NCBI GenBank assembly: GCA_019187105.1
Contig: JABAQM010000001.1
Span: forward strand, 2,572,734 to 2,636,733
DNA length: 64,000 bases
Direction: 5' to 3'
DNA from: Fimbriimonadaceae bacterium
GTDB taxonomy: Bacteria; Armatimonadota; Fimbriimonadia; Fimbriimonadales; Fimbriimonadaceae
Position numbers and translations under genes: made by a program. A model generated the notes under the pieces. It had not been told where the DNA came from. It did not search any database and worked only from the letters and a program-made list of their open reading frames with translations. This document shows, one piece after another, positions 17,308 through 25,310 of the stretch (position 1 is its first letter; each line of letters starts with the position of its first letter).

Positions 17308-18625
17308 GCTCGACCTGGCGCGCAGCAACGACGTTGCCGTCTGCGTCGACAGCCTCGATCGTCAGGGCGCCCGTGCTGGGCTCGAGCGCCCGAGGATCGA
17401 GAACCACGTGGCCGTCAGGCTCGGCGATCAGCTCCACGTAGCCCCACTTGTAGCGCAGCGCGAGGCCGGTTCCCGAGACCTCGGCTCGAACCGCTATCGG
17501 GCTATCGACGGTCGAACCAGAGTCAAGAGTGCGAACGACGAATTCGTTTTCCCCTGGCAAGCCCCCCGGAGCGCCGGATAAGAAGTAGGGATGATCGATT
17601 AGCTTCCGATACGTCGCGCGGACGGTTGGATCGGTGGTCACCCTATAGTCGTTGTTCCGCCTGTGCTTTAGCGCGATCCCATTGGTATTGAAGTAATAGA
17701 TAGCCTTGACCTTGGGGTAACGCTTTCGCAGGCCCTGGTACAGCTGGTCCAGGTTCGAAACGGCGAATTGCCTGACGTACTTGTTCTCGACTGCCGAGAA
17801 ATGGGTTACCCCGTACTCCGCAATCATGATCGGCTTCCGATCGGCGAACTTACGATAGATCGGGTCCAAGAGGTCAAACGGTCCGATGTCGTGTGCAGGC
17901 GTGGACTTGTTCTGGTTGAAGTACGTGACGTTGTACATGTTGACGCCGACCCAGTCCACATAGGCGTCTCCGGGATAGTACGGATCGATTGTGCCCAGCG
18001 GCATGGCGTACGGGCACCACACCATCGCCACGTTCGGCGCGCGTTCCGCCATAACGCGATGGACGAGTCGCCACTTCTGTCTGTACAAAACCGGATCGCC
18101 GTGGTATCGAACCCAGTCACCATTCATTTCGCTTGCAAACCGGAGGAAAATGCGAGCCTTTGAATCGCGCATCATGTCCGCCAACGACCGCAGATAGTCA
18201 TCGTCCTGCACCGTCGCCAATCCTGCGTTGGGTTCCAGCGCGATCTGAATGAGCTTCCCGCGATCCCGCAGTGCGGCAATGTATTCCGACGGCAGCGGTC
18301 GCCCGTACCCAAGATAGAAAAAGTAGGATGCGTGCGGCTTCTGTACGATTTTCTCGAATGCGGCCGGATCCCGGCGGCCCCGTCCATCGACCATCAGCTT
18401 TTGGCTGATTGATGGATCCAGCTCCACATAGGCGCCCAAATAGCAGCCCTTGGCGGGCTCGTGCTTGGCGCGGCCGCTTTCAACGACCGGCTTAGCCAGG
18501 ACCCGCAGAATCGAGATTTTCGGCGTGGGCTCGTTGGCCATGGTCGTGGCCGGCAGGAAGCCAACGATGGCCCAGCCTGCCGCAACCGCCACTATCACGC
18601 CTACGATCCAGCGCACCATTATCAT
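17285..18625 (-). CDS. GH26-like glycoside hydrolase (beta-mannanase fold)
   Basis: A 446-residue membrane-anchored or exported protein with an N-terminal hydrophobic segment (about 5-25). The TIM-barrel part (about 60-350) has the GH26 acid/base motif FLRFASEMNGDW with Glu166, and the nucleophile motif IMIAEYG with Glu270. SEMNG is close to the family's HEMNG but has Ser for His. A C-terminal Ig-like beta domain (about 355-446) follows. GH26 enzymes cut beta-mannans and related chains, and bacterial exopolysaccharide loci often carry such lyases. The ATG at 18625 overlaps the upstream dehydrogenase stop (TGATG), an unexpected coupling of a metabolic gene to a hydrolase. A TTG at 18628 is an alternative start. 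Confidence 0.8.
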   Translation of the reverse strand: MIMVRWIVGVIVAVAAGWAIVGFLPATTMANEPTPKISILRVLAKPVVESGRAKHEPAKGCYLGAYVELDPSISQKLMVDGRGRRDPAAFEKIVQKPHASYFFYLGYGRPLPSEYIAALRDRGKLIQIALEPNAGLATVQDDDYLRSLADMMRDSKARIFLRFASEMNGDWVRYHGDPVLYRQKWRLVHRVMAERAPNVAMVWCPYAMPLGTIDPYYPGDAYVDWVGVNMYNVTYFNQNKSTPAHDIGPFDLLDPIYRKFADRKPIMIAEYGVTHFSAVENKYVRQFAVSNLDQLYQGLRKRYPKVKAIYYFNTNGIALKHRRNNDYRVTTDPTVRATYRKLIDHPYFLSGAPGGLPGENEFVVRTLDSGSTVDSPIAVRAEVSGTGLALRYKWGYVELIAEPDGHVVLDPRALEPSTGALTIEAVDADGNVVAARQVELTLTRPN

Positions 18626-19833
18626 CAAGATCGGCTAATCGGCAAAACACTCGCATCAAAGATGTGCGGATTGGTCTTTACCGATAGCAGCGCGCTCGCA
18701 GTCGGCTGCTTGTCGACGGCAATCTGTGCAATTGCGGCTTGAGCGCCGCCGAGCACGATGTTCTCCATTTCCTGAACGTTGATCCCCTCATCTTTTAGAA
18801 CGCCAAGGACATGGGCGAGGACACCCACTCGGTCTTGATGGCGCACCACGATGAGATGGGTGGCCTGGTCCGCCCGCTGGACGTTGACCACATTCGGAAC
18901 CACGCCGGTGTACTTATATTCTCGAACGATGCGGACGACCTCTCTGGCCACGGCATCCTGCGCCTGGTCGGTGCTTGCGCCGATGTGGTGGGTGCAATAA
19001 CAGTTGGGGTTGTCCTTTAGCGATCCGTCATAGGTGCCTTCGCCAGTGCTGGGTTCGCCGTCGAATACGTCCAGCCCGGCGAAGATGCGACCCTCGTTCA
19101 GGTGCTTTTCCAAAGCTGCCTGGTCCACGACCTCGGCGCGGCTCGTGTTGATGAAATACGCCCCGGGCTTCATGGCGCTGAAGAACTTGTCGTTCAGCAT
19201 TCCCTTGGTATCCGGGGTCAGCGCAACGTGAACCGAAATGGTATCGCACTGCTGCGCAAGCTCTTCCAGCGTCGAGGCCCGACCGATGCCAAGGGCAGCG
19301 GCGACGTCCGGAGTCATCCAGCGGCTGAAGGCGACCACCTGCATGCCAAATGCTCTGGCGCGGATGATCATCTCCTGCCCGATCTTGCCCATACCGATGA
19401 GGCCAAGGGTCGAGCCGTGTATGCCCTTTGCCTTGCTGAACTGCTTCTTGTTCCACTTGCCCTCGCGAAACTGGATCACATTATCGGGGATGTGTCGGTC
19501 GACGGCCAAGATAAGGCCAAAGGCAAGCTCGGCAACGGCTTGGCTGTTCTTGCCAGGACAGTTGGAAACGTAGATGCCCCGAGCGCTGGCTGCGGCGACG
19601 TCGATCGTGTTGTATCCGGCTCCGGCGCGGATGATGAGGGCCAGCCGTGACCCATCCATCATGGCCTCCGTGACCTTGGTCGAGCGCACAACGAGGACTT
19701 CCGCCCCTGTCTCCTTCAGCTTCGCGGCCAAGGCGTCTTCCTTCAGATCGGCGTCGTAAACGATCTCCAATCCGAGCTCGGCAAGGCCGTCTAGGCCGAC
19801 TTTCTCAAACTTGTCGGCGACAAGGACTTTCAT
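18625..19833 (-). CDS. serA: D-3-phosphoglycerate dehydrogenase-like (ACT domain)
   Basis: A 402-residue D-2-hydroxyacid dehydrogenase. It has a substrate domain, a Rossmann NAD domain with GLIGMGKIG (about 146-154) and the catalytic set Arg in NTSRAEVVD, Glu in the LDVFDGEP loop and His in CTHHIGAST. A C-terminal ACT domain (about 325-400, HLIVVRHQDRVGVLAHVL) typical of serine-sensitive SerA follows. It would oxidise 3-phosphoglycerate in serine synthesis; other 2-hydroxyacids are possible. The start ATG at 19831-19833 follows the usual MKVLVADKFE. The stop overlaps the start of the GH26 gene. Confidence 0.88.
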   Translation of the reverse strand: MKVLVADKFEKVGLDGLAELGLEIVYDADLKEDALAAKLKETGAEVLVVRSTKVTEAMMDGSRLALIIRAGAGYNTIDVAAASARGIYVSNCPGKNSQAVAELAFGLILAVDRHIPDNVIQFREGKWNKKQFSKAKGIHGSTLGLIGMGKIGQEMIIRARAFGMQVVAFSRWMTPDVAAALGIGRASTLEELAQQCDTISVHVALTPDTKGMLNDKFFSAMKPGAYFINTSRAEVVDQAALEKHLNEGRIFAGLDVFDGEPSTGEGTYDGSLKDNPNCYCTHHIGASTDQAQDAVAREVVRIVREYKYTGVVPNVVNVQRADQATHLIVVRHQDRVGVLAHVLGVLKDEGINVQEMENIVLGGAQAAIAQIAVDKQPTASALLSVKTNPHIFDASVLPISRS

Positions 19834-19878
19834 TGCCGGTCATTTTACTCGCCGGCCCCAGGTTCGAATTGGGACCAT

Positions 19879-19900
19879 CGCCCTACCTGACAAGGGCTTG
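19879..19900 (+). other. Stem-loop in the leader of the lipoprotein gene
   Basis: CTGACAA and TTGTCAG form a perfect 7-bp stem around a four-base loop, about 75-95 bases before the chosen start at 19974; a further CTGTCAGG follows. Position is approximate. Purpose unknown; it lies in the divergent region between the dehydrogenase and the lipoprotein. Confidence 0.35.
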
Positions 19901-19973
19901 TCAGAGTTCTGTCAGGTTCAAATCCTACGATATGTCCATTCGGGCGAGAGAGCCCAGAAAAACGAGAAAGAAC

Positions 19974-21548
19974 ATGAACACCACGACTCTGAACGACGGC
20001 GCACGTATCAAGCGCCAAAACGACTGGAATTCACCGATGATCGATGCCGTGCGCAAATGGTGGCCGCTGGCCCTCGCCGGCTTCGCCGTAGCGATCGCCG
20101 GCTGCGGCGGCGGAGGAGCCGGTAGCCTCGGAGGCACAACCGGCGGAGGCACAAACGGCGGCGGGACGGGCGGCGCCAACGACTCGCTATCCCAAGCCGT
20201 GAAGGCTGCCCAAGGAGGCAATCTCCAGACACCTGATGGCCGCGTGACCGTCGAGATTCCCGCCGGCGCCCTCAGTGCCGACACGACGATCAACATCAAC
20301 CAGCCGAGCCGGGATGCGGGCGGGTTCCAGAACTACGTCACCCACGGCAAGCTCGTCAATGTCGAAGGCAATGGCGTCAGCCTGCTCAAGGACGTGATCC
20401 TGAAGATCAAATTCGATGCGTTCCCAGAGGGAGCGTTGCCGGAGAACCTTTCCCTCGCCATCGACACCGGAACCGGCATCCAGCGCCTGAATGGTCTGGA
20501 AGTCGACTCCGACGCCAAGGTGATCAAGGCAAAAATGCGGCAGCTGGGTCGCTTCGGCATCGTCCTCGATGGCACACTGCCCAGCGGCGTGGACTTCGTG
20601 GAGATGCGCTCCGGTACCCACAGCTTTGGCGTCGCCACCGAAGAGAAGGATGGCCATCTCCAGATCGAGGTTCAGGAGGACGGCACCATACAGGGCGGCG
20701 GCCTTGAATTGCCCAGCGGCAACGGTCTCGCCATCCACGCCAAGCTCGGTTCGGAAATGGCGGGCAAGCGGCTCGGCGTCAAGGTCGAAGCGGTAACCCC
20801 CGAGGTCTATACGCAATCCTTCGTCGCGATCTTCGACAACTCGGTTCCGCTCGTCGAGACCAACGAGAAGGGCGAGGTCGACATCCTCCTGCCCAAGTTT
20901 CTCTTCAACGAGCTCTACGGTTTGCTCAAAAACGCCAATACCGTCAGCTTCCGCCTCCAGTTCTTCGATCCGGACGTAACCCGCGCCGTTTACCGCTTCC
21001 CAACTTGGTTCGTCACGATGTCGACGGTCGGCAACACCCCGCCTTCCAACACCTGGGGCCAGATCATGGTCGGCGAATACAACTTCGGTCAGAAGCAGGA
21101 CGTCCTCTGGGGCACCGCCAACAATTCCAACCGACCGCTGCGACTGATGGTCTACGTCAAGCCGGACGGCCACTTCGACTCGAATCCGTGGGGCAACTTC
21201 GAAGCGCCGGCCATGGCTCTCACCTTCGAGACCCAGCCAGTACAGCCGAACGGACTCGTCTTCTCGCAGGTCGACAACCACTATCCGATCTGGGCCTTCA
21301 ACGGCCAGAACGACGCCCGGGCCGAACTCCTCGGCAGCGCCTACAACAGCTACTTCCGCAAGTCCTGGCAGCTGGATGCGAACGGGCAGCAGGTCGAGAT
21401 CATCGACGCCAAGGCAGTAGCGAAGAACTTCCGCGATGCGGTGACGCACAACGAATTCGGCGCCCGAGTCCGCTACTACCTGAAGCAGGATGAGCCGCCG
21501 ATCGAGATCTGGATCACCTTCGTCAAGTGCGGCCGGTTCGCTTGGTAA
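19974..21548 (+). CDS. Large lipoprotein with ZU5-like N-terminal domain
   Basis: A 524-residue predicted lipoprotein. A hydrophobic segment ending AVAIAGC gives a lipobox, followed by a glycine/threonine linker (GGTTGGGTNGGG). Next is a ZU5-like beta domain, recognised by TPDGRVTVEIPAGALSADTTI and the following strands to LGRFGIVLD (about 80-200). The rest is beta-rich with no clear family. The start may be ATG 19974 (purine-rich GAGAAAG upstream) or ATG 20038, which would place the signal at the very N-terminus. It is monocistronic and ends at a strong terminator. It probably sits on the outer membrane or cell surface; role unknown. Confidence 0.75.
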   Translation: MNTTTLNDGARIKRQNDWNSPMIDAVRKWWPLALAGFAVAIAGCGGGGAGSLGGTTGGGTNGGGTGGANDSLSQAVKAAQGGNLQTPDGRVTVEIPAGALSADTTININQPSRDAGGFQNYVTHGKLVNVEGNGVSLLKDVILKIKFDAFPEGALPENLSLAIDTGTGIQRLNGLEVDSDAKVIKAKMRQLGRFGIVLDGTLPSGVDFVEMRSGTHSFGVATEEKDGHLQIEVQEDGTIQGGGLELPSGNGLAIHAKLGSEMAGKRLGVKVEAVTPEVYTQSFVAIFDNSVPLVETNEKGEVDILLPKFLFNELYGLLKNANTVSFRLQFFDPDVTRAVYRFPTWFVTMSTVGNTPPSNTWGQIMVGEYNFGQKQDVLWGTANNSNRPLRLMVYVKPDGHFDSNPWGNFEAPAMALTFETQPVQPNGLVFSQVDNHYPIWAFNGQNDARAELLGSAYNSYFRKSWQLDANGQQVEIIDAKAVAKNFRDAVTHNEFGARVRYYLKQDEPPIEIWITFVKCGRFAW

Positions 21549-21919
21549 GCCTTATCGCCTAACACCCCGACACCCCACCCCCGTCCTTGTGGCGGGGGCT
21601 TTTTTTGGTTATGGGTCCCACTCTGGGGCGATTCACGTGCGCTCGGCAGGTCTAGTGGAGGGCGAACCTCCGGCGAGCCACGGTCCCAGCGTTAGGTAAA
21701 GGCAATGCCGTACTCTAAGGGCGTCTTGCCCTGAAAAGGTCCATCCCGTAGCACCCTTGCCTTGTTGGGGAGACATCAATCGGCTCAGCTATTGGAACCG
21801 AGCACCTGGCATCCGAAATGCTGTCGGTACCTGGGTTAACCGCGGAAACTTGGCCACCCCGAGCCCCTGCAGTGGTAGGATCCGGTAATTGGCGGCCTGT
21901 CCGTGATGGATTACTTAAG
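21549..21919. other. Intergenic region: terminator, then a repeat-like patch
   Basis: After the terminator the stretch near 21640-21690 (motif GGAGGGCGAACCTCCGGCGAGCC) resembles dispersed intergenic repeats of the kind also suspected at 716-890. The remainder to 21919 has an open frame continuous with the next gene from 21818, but I see no ribosome binding site there. No further feature recognised. Confidence 0.45.
21578..21606 (+). terminator. Rho-independent terminator of the lipoprotein gene
   Basis: An 8-bp stem CCCCCGTC (21578-21585) / GGCGGGGG (21591-21598) with one T-G pair and a CTTGT loop is followed by seven T (21600-21606), about 30 bases after the stop at 21548. Confidence 0.9.
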
Positions 21920-22762
21920 ATGTGGCTAGCTCTCATCCTTCTTGCGCCTCAAAATGTCACAACAGCCCTCCTGTTCACAGCCGAGTACCACCAAGGCAAG
22001 TTGATGGTTCACCGTTATTCCATCGCTGGCTCTAAGCTGCTGGAAAGTGGAAGGATTGAGCTCGCCTATCCACAACTAAAAGGCCCGTCACTTTCGCTGT
22101 CGCCAAACGGCCTGGCCCTTGCTGCGGACTTTCCCTCGAACGAGGTACTGGGCCAGCGGCGAATCTTCCTCACTTCGGTCGCCAGATTCCCGGCCCACAG
22201 CACCTTTGTTACACCGCAGCCGTATCTTCGCACCTGGTGGATATCGGACAGTAGATTTGCTCTTGGGTCGTATCCTGGCGGGCCTCTCCATTATGAGGTC
22301 CGAAATGCCCGTGGCAAGGTAGTAGAAGAGGGTAAGAAGCTGGTCAAGGAGAAACCGGATCCTCGCATAGAGCGTGCCTTTCCAAAACTGCTGGATGCGA
22401 TTCACGAGGCCTCTGTCGGCCTGTCTCCTAGTCCATCTAGCCCGTTTGACTTCAACTCTTCATGGGCCGCGGTGTCACACGGACAGATGGTTTTCTCCGA
22501 CGACTACCGTGTGTGTCACTTCGGGGGCGCGCCAGTCGCGGATATGTGGAAGTCATTTTTGTATGTCGCCGAACTTAAGCAAGGTAAATGGCGAGTTCGG
22601 AAGGTTTGCGAGGCGGCACCATGGCCGAGGTTGTTCGTGGGCAAGGACTATGTGGCCTTGCTCGAAGGGTCTAAGGAGGGCAAGTGGGTCACGATCTTGA
22701 AGCGGAAGGACTATCGGAAAATAGGCATAGTTCGCGCTGAGGATGCCGTTCTGATCCCATAG
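21920..22762 (+). CDS. Exported protein of unknown function, 280 residues
   Basis: The ATG at 21920 gives a short signal-like start (MWLALILLAPQNVTTALLFTA); a longer frame opens at 21818 but its first 34 residues look non-coding. The body contains strand-rich stretches such as GPSLSLSPNGLALAADFPSN and YVAELKQGKWRVRKV that resemble beta-propeller blades, but no repeat is clear enough to name a family. It lies alone on the plus strand, before a repeat island and convergent to purE. The ribosome binding site is weak. Confidence 0.6.
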   Translation: MWLALILLAPQNVTTALLFTAEYHQGKLMVHRYSIAGSKLLESGRIELAYPQLKGPSLSLSPNGLALAADFPSNEVLGQRRIFLTSVARFPAHSTFVTPQPYLRTWWISDSRFALGSYPGGPLHYEVRNARGKVVEEGKKLVKEKPDPRIERAFPKLLDAIHEASVGLSPSPSSPFDFNSSWAAVSHGQMVFSDDYRVCHFGGAPVADMWKSFLYVAELKQGKWRVRKVCEAAPWPRLFVGKDYVALLEGSKEGKWVTILKRKDYRKIGIVRAEDAVLIP

Positions 22763-22792
22763 GTTGGGTCAGCATGCGTGGGCAACGAAATC

Positions 22793-22843
22793 CTAACCCA
22801 CTTTCGAGTTGGAGTCCCGAACCAACAGCTCCTGAGACCGGCG
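22793..22843 (-). pseudogene. Relic of a purE 3' end
   Basis: On the minus strand this 51-base stretch reads RRSQELLVRDSNSKVG then TAG. The true purE C-terminus, 710 bases away, reads [16 protein letters not shown] then TAA. Thirteen of sixteen residues match, and the core is nearly identical in DNA (28 of 29 bases from TCCCGAACC onward). Upstream similarity stops abruptly at the first Arg. It looks like the old or duplicated end of purE separated by an insertion. Confidence 0.75.
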
Positions 22844-22866
22844 CCGGGTGCCGCAGGCATTCCGAC

Positions 22867-23197
22867 GGGTGGCATGCATCGGCTGACGCCCACCACCCAC
22901 CGATTGGAGAGCCCCGATGCATGTTTCCCACGATCTCATCATACAGCCCCGATAGCATGAGGCGGCGGGCGCGTGGCCGCAATCCTCCTAACCCTCTCCC
23001 TCCAGGATCGGGTGGCATGCATCGGGTGATGCCACACCAGCCCGTCGATTCGAGCCCCGATGCATGTTCCCACGATCTCATCATATGGCCCCGAAAGCAT
23101 GAGGTCAGCTTACTCGGGCCGTGGCGCGGCCCCGCAACTACATGCATCGCTGGCGGGTTATCAAGTTCGATGCAGATAGACGCTATGCATGCCACCC
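22867..23197. repeat. Direct and inverted copies of a GGGTGGCATGCAT palindromic unit
   Basis: GGGTGGCATGCATCGG begins copies at 22867 and 23010. In each, CATGCATCGG (22873-22882; 23016-23025) is answered by its reverse complement CCGATGCATG (22914-22923; 23057-23066), making a long-loop hairpin. The CACGATCTCATCATA tract follows both. At 23185-23197 the same 13-base end recurs inverted (ATGCATGCCACCC). Copies are about 143 bases apart. Confidence 0.8.
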
Positions 23198-23246
23198 AAA
23201 TGAACGGTGGCGGCCACCCGCGGCCGAAGGCCGGGGGGTTGGGACA

Positions 23247-23393
23247 GGCGTCCGGGCCGATCGGACGGGCTTACGGTCCATCCGGCCGCTTGCCCGAGCC
23301 TTGCGGACGCGCATCCGCTTCATCCGGTCATGCGTCCGGACGATCCGGAGACCTGTACGGATGATCCGTACAAGGGTCCGCGTCATCCGTACG
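23247..23393. repeat. 21-bp tandem array B, seven units
   Basis: Seven contiguous 21-base units carry CCGG/TCCG-rich cores. In the plus frame they read GVRADRT, GLRSIRP, LARALRT, RIRFIRS, CVRTIRR, PVRMIRT and RVRVIRT, a consistent x-V-R-x-I-R-x heptad. The minus strand also stays open with a heptad period. DNA identity between units is modest, yet the spacing is exact and the V-R/I-R positions are held. No start codon with a ribosome binding site precedes it. Compare arrays A and C. Confidence 0.8.
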
Positions 23394-23500
23394 GCCTCCA
23401 TGACCGCGTGAACAAGCGCACCTTGCCTCTGGCAAATCAAGAATAGCCTTGGGACACATCAGGTTTGGGACGTCCTCTGTTGCGACGAACTTTGGACCTG

Positions 23501-23986
23501 TTACCCAACCTTGGCGTTCGACTCCCGAACCAACTGCTCCTGAGACCGGCGGAAGTCCTGGAGCTTCGACGCCAAAGCCAAGTCCGTGACCGCCAGGATC
23601 GCGATCGCAAGCAGGGCCGCGTTCTTCGCATTCCCGATTGCGACGGTCGCCACCGGAATGCCCGCCGGCATCTGCACGATCGAATGGAGCGAGTCCACCC
23701 CTGACATCGCCTTGCTCTGGACGGGAACGCCGATGACCGGCAGCGTCGTCCAGGCGGCGGTCATCCCGGGCAGGTGGGCGGCGCCGCCCGCTCCGGCGAT
23801 GATCACCTTCAGCCCTCGCTCGCGTGCCGACATCGCGTACTCGCGCATGCGGTCGGGCGTCCGGTGGGCGCTGACGACCTCCACTTCATGCGGCACGCCG
23901 AATTCGGCAAGCGTTTCGGCGGCGGCTTTCATGGTCTCCCAGTCCGACTGACTGCCCATAATCACCCCGACCGTGGTTTCCGCCAT
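23501..23986 (-). CDS. purE: N5-carboxyaminoimidazole ribonucleotide mutase
   Basis: PurE class I, 161 residues, converts N5-CAIR to CAIR in purine synthesis. Motifs: [10 protein letters not shown] near the N-terminus (phosphate and substrate binding), SAHRTPDRM with the catalytic His, and [13 protein letters not shown]. Length fits the family. purK is not next to it. The gene diverges from ftsZ with a 54-base gap, so their promoters must overlap in 23987-24040. Its 3' end borders the repeat island, and a relic of that 3' end lies 710 bases further on. Confidence 0.96.
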   Translation of the reverse strand: MAETTVGVIMGSQSDWETMKAAAETLAEFGVPHEVEVVSAHRTPDRMREYAMSARERGLKVIIAGAGGAAHLPGMTAAWTTLPVIGVPVQSKAMSGVDSLHSIVQMPAGIPVATVAIGNAKNAALLAIAILAVTDLALASKLQDFRRSQEQLVRESNAKVG

Positions 23987-24040
23987 GTGAACAGGTTACT
24001 CCGCGAAGCGTTTGACCTGACTTTCCCGTCTCTATGAGCG

Positions 24041-25156
24041 GTGAACCTATACGCCAGTTCGGAAACCCTGTTTGACCATCAGGCCCAGATCAAAGTGCTT
24101 GGCATCGGCGGAGGCGGCGGCAATGCCGTGAACCGGATGATCCAGGTCGGCGTCGCCGGCGTGCAGTTCGTGGCGATGAACACGGACTCGCAGGCGCTCG
24201 ATACGAGCCTTGCCAAGCGAAAGCTCCACCTTGGCGAGACCGTCACCAAGGGGCTGGGTGCGGGGGGCGATCCGACCGTGGGCGAAGCCGCCGCGAAGGA
24301 AAGCGAGAAAGCCATTCACGAGCTGCTCGAAGGCGCCGACATGATCTTCATCACGGCGGGAATGGGCGGTGGCACCGGTACCGGCGCAGCGCCGATCGTG
24401 GCCGAGATGGCCCGCCGAATGGGCATCCTCACCGTTGGCGTGGTGACCAAGCCTTTCCTCTTCGAGGGTCCGCGACGAAAGAAGCTGGCCGAAGATGGAG
24501 CCGCCCGGCTGAAGGAACATGTCGATACGCTCATCGTGGTTCCCAACGACAAATTGCTTAGCTTCGTGGACAAGCGCACGACGATGCAGCAGGCGTTCCT
24601 GGCCGCTGACGATGTCCTCCGACAGGGAGTGCAGGGAATCAGCGACATCATTCTGCTGCCCGGCATCATCAACGTGGACTTCGCCGATGTCAGGACGGTC
24701 ATGAAGGACGCCGGCGTCGCGCTGATGGGCCTCGGCAAAGCGGTAGGTGAGCAGCGCGCCCGACTGGCCGCCCAGGCAGCAGCCAACAGCCCGCTCCTCG
24801 AAACCAGCATTCTCGGCGCCAAGAAACTCCTCGTGAACATATCCGCCGGAGCCGATTTCAGCCTCGGCGAGGCGCACGATGCGATGGAATACATCATGCA
24901 ATTTGCCGATGCCGGCGACGCGGAAATTTTCATGGGTCACGTGATGAAGGAGTCGTCGGAGGGCGAGGTGTCCATCACCCTGCTCGCCGCCGGCATGTCC
25001 ACCGAACGTGCGACGTTGGACCGCGATGTGTTTGCCGAGTACGCAATCCCCGGGGTAACGCCGCCACCGATCCCGAAGCAGGCGCCTCCTCCGATCGCGC
25101 TCGACGAATCCGACCTCGACATTCCCGCCTTCCTGAGAAGGCACCGCACGCCCTAA
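24041..25156 (+). CDS. ftsZ: Cell division protein FtsZ
   Basis: FtsZ, 371 residues, is the tubulin-like GTPase that forms the division ring. Seen: the N-terminal GIGGGGGNAVNRM nucleotide motif, the tubulin signature GGGTGTGAAP (about 109-118), the T7 synergy loop (NVDFADVRTVM) and the C-terminal interaction peptide DLDIPAFLRR. The linker between globular domain and tail is short, roughly 25 residues. The start is GTG (24041). It is not in a dcw cluster here; neighbours are purE (divergent) and a DUF1579 gene (convergent). FtsA or SepF partners lie elsewhere. Confidence 0.97.
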   Translation: MNLYASSETLFDHQAQIKVLGIGGGGGNAVNRMIQVGVAGVQFVAMNTDSQALDTSLAKRKLHLGETVTKGLGAGGDPTVGEAAAKESEKAIHELLEGADMIFITAGMGGGTGTGAAPIVAEMARRMGILTVGVVTKPFLFEGPRRKKLAEDGAARLKEHVDTLIVVPNDKLLSFVDKRTTMQQAFLAADDVLRQGVQGISDIILLPGIINVDFADVRTVMKDAGVALMGLGKAVGEQRARLAAQAAANSPLLETSILGAKKLLVNISAGADFSLGEAHDAMEYIMQFADAGDAEIFMGHVMKESSEGEVSITLLAAGMSTERATLDRDVFAEYAIPGVTPPPIPKQAPPPIALDESDLDIPAFLRRHRTP

Positions 25157-25216
25157 CCAAGGCGCGATTTTAGCGAAAAAGACAAGCAACAAACAAGGAT
25201 ACTGGTCCAACGCATA

Positions 25217-25247
25217 GCCCCGACCCAACGAGGTCGGGGCATTTTTT
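25217..25247 (+). terminator. Rho-independent terminator of ftsZ
   Basis: GCCCCGAC (25217-25224) pairs with GTCGGGGC (25233-25240), loop CCAACGAG, followed by six T (25242-25247). Confidence 0.92.
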
Positions 25248-25287
25248 AAAAATGATAAAGCCCGCCAGTTCTGTCGGATTGGCGGGC
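25248..25287 (-). terminator. Rho-independent terminator for the minus-strand DUF1579 gene
   Basis: Stem GCCCGCCA (25260-25267) / TGGCGGGC (25280-25287). Read on the minus strand it is followed by TTTATCATTTTT. It faces the ftsZ terminator, giving back-to-back terminators between convergent genes. Confidence 0.8.
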
Positions 25288-25310
25288 CGGCAAAAGAGTA
25301 AGGTTGTCCC

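Larger units (their letters stand above)
22763..23500. other. Repeat island between convergent genes
   Basis: The 738-base gap downstream of purE contains, in order: a relic of the purE 3' end (22793-22843), two direct copies of a palindrome-bearing unit (22867-22963 and 23010-23105), an inverted partial copy ending at 23197 and a seven-unit 21-bp tandem array (23247-23393). Open frames here are by-products of the repeats. The overall picture is of inserted or amplified DNA rather than a gene. Confidence 0.65.

Noticed and set aside
19860-19935. Two tRNA T-loop-like words (GGTTCGAAT and GGTTCAAAT) suggesting a tRNA
   Set aside because: No matching acceptor, D or anticodon arms could be folded; T-stems pair poorly.
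20187-21449. 420-codon minus ORF inside the large lipoprotein gene
   Set aside because: Antisense shadow, Val/Asp/Glu-biased; the plus strand has a lipobox and a ZU5-like domain.
22867-23393. CRISPR array
   Set aside because: Units are either contiguous without spacers (array B) or only two to three long copies with similar rather than unique intervals; no cas genes.
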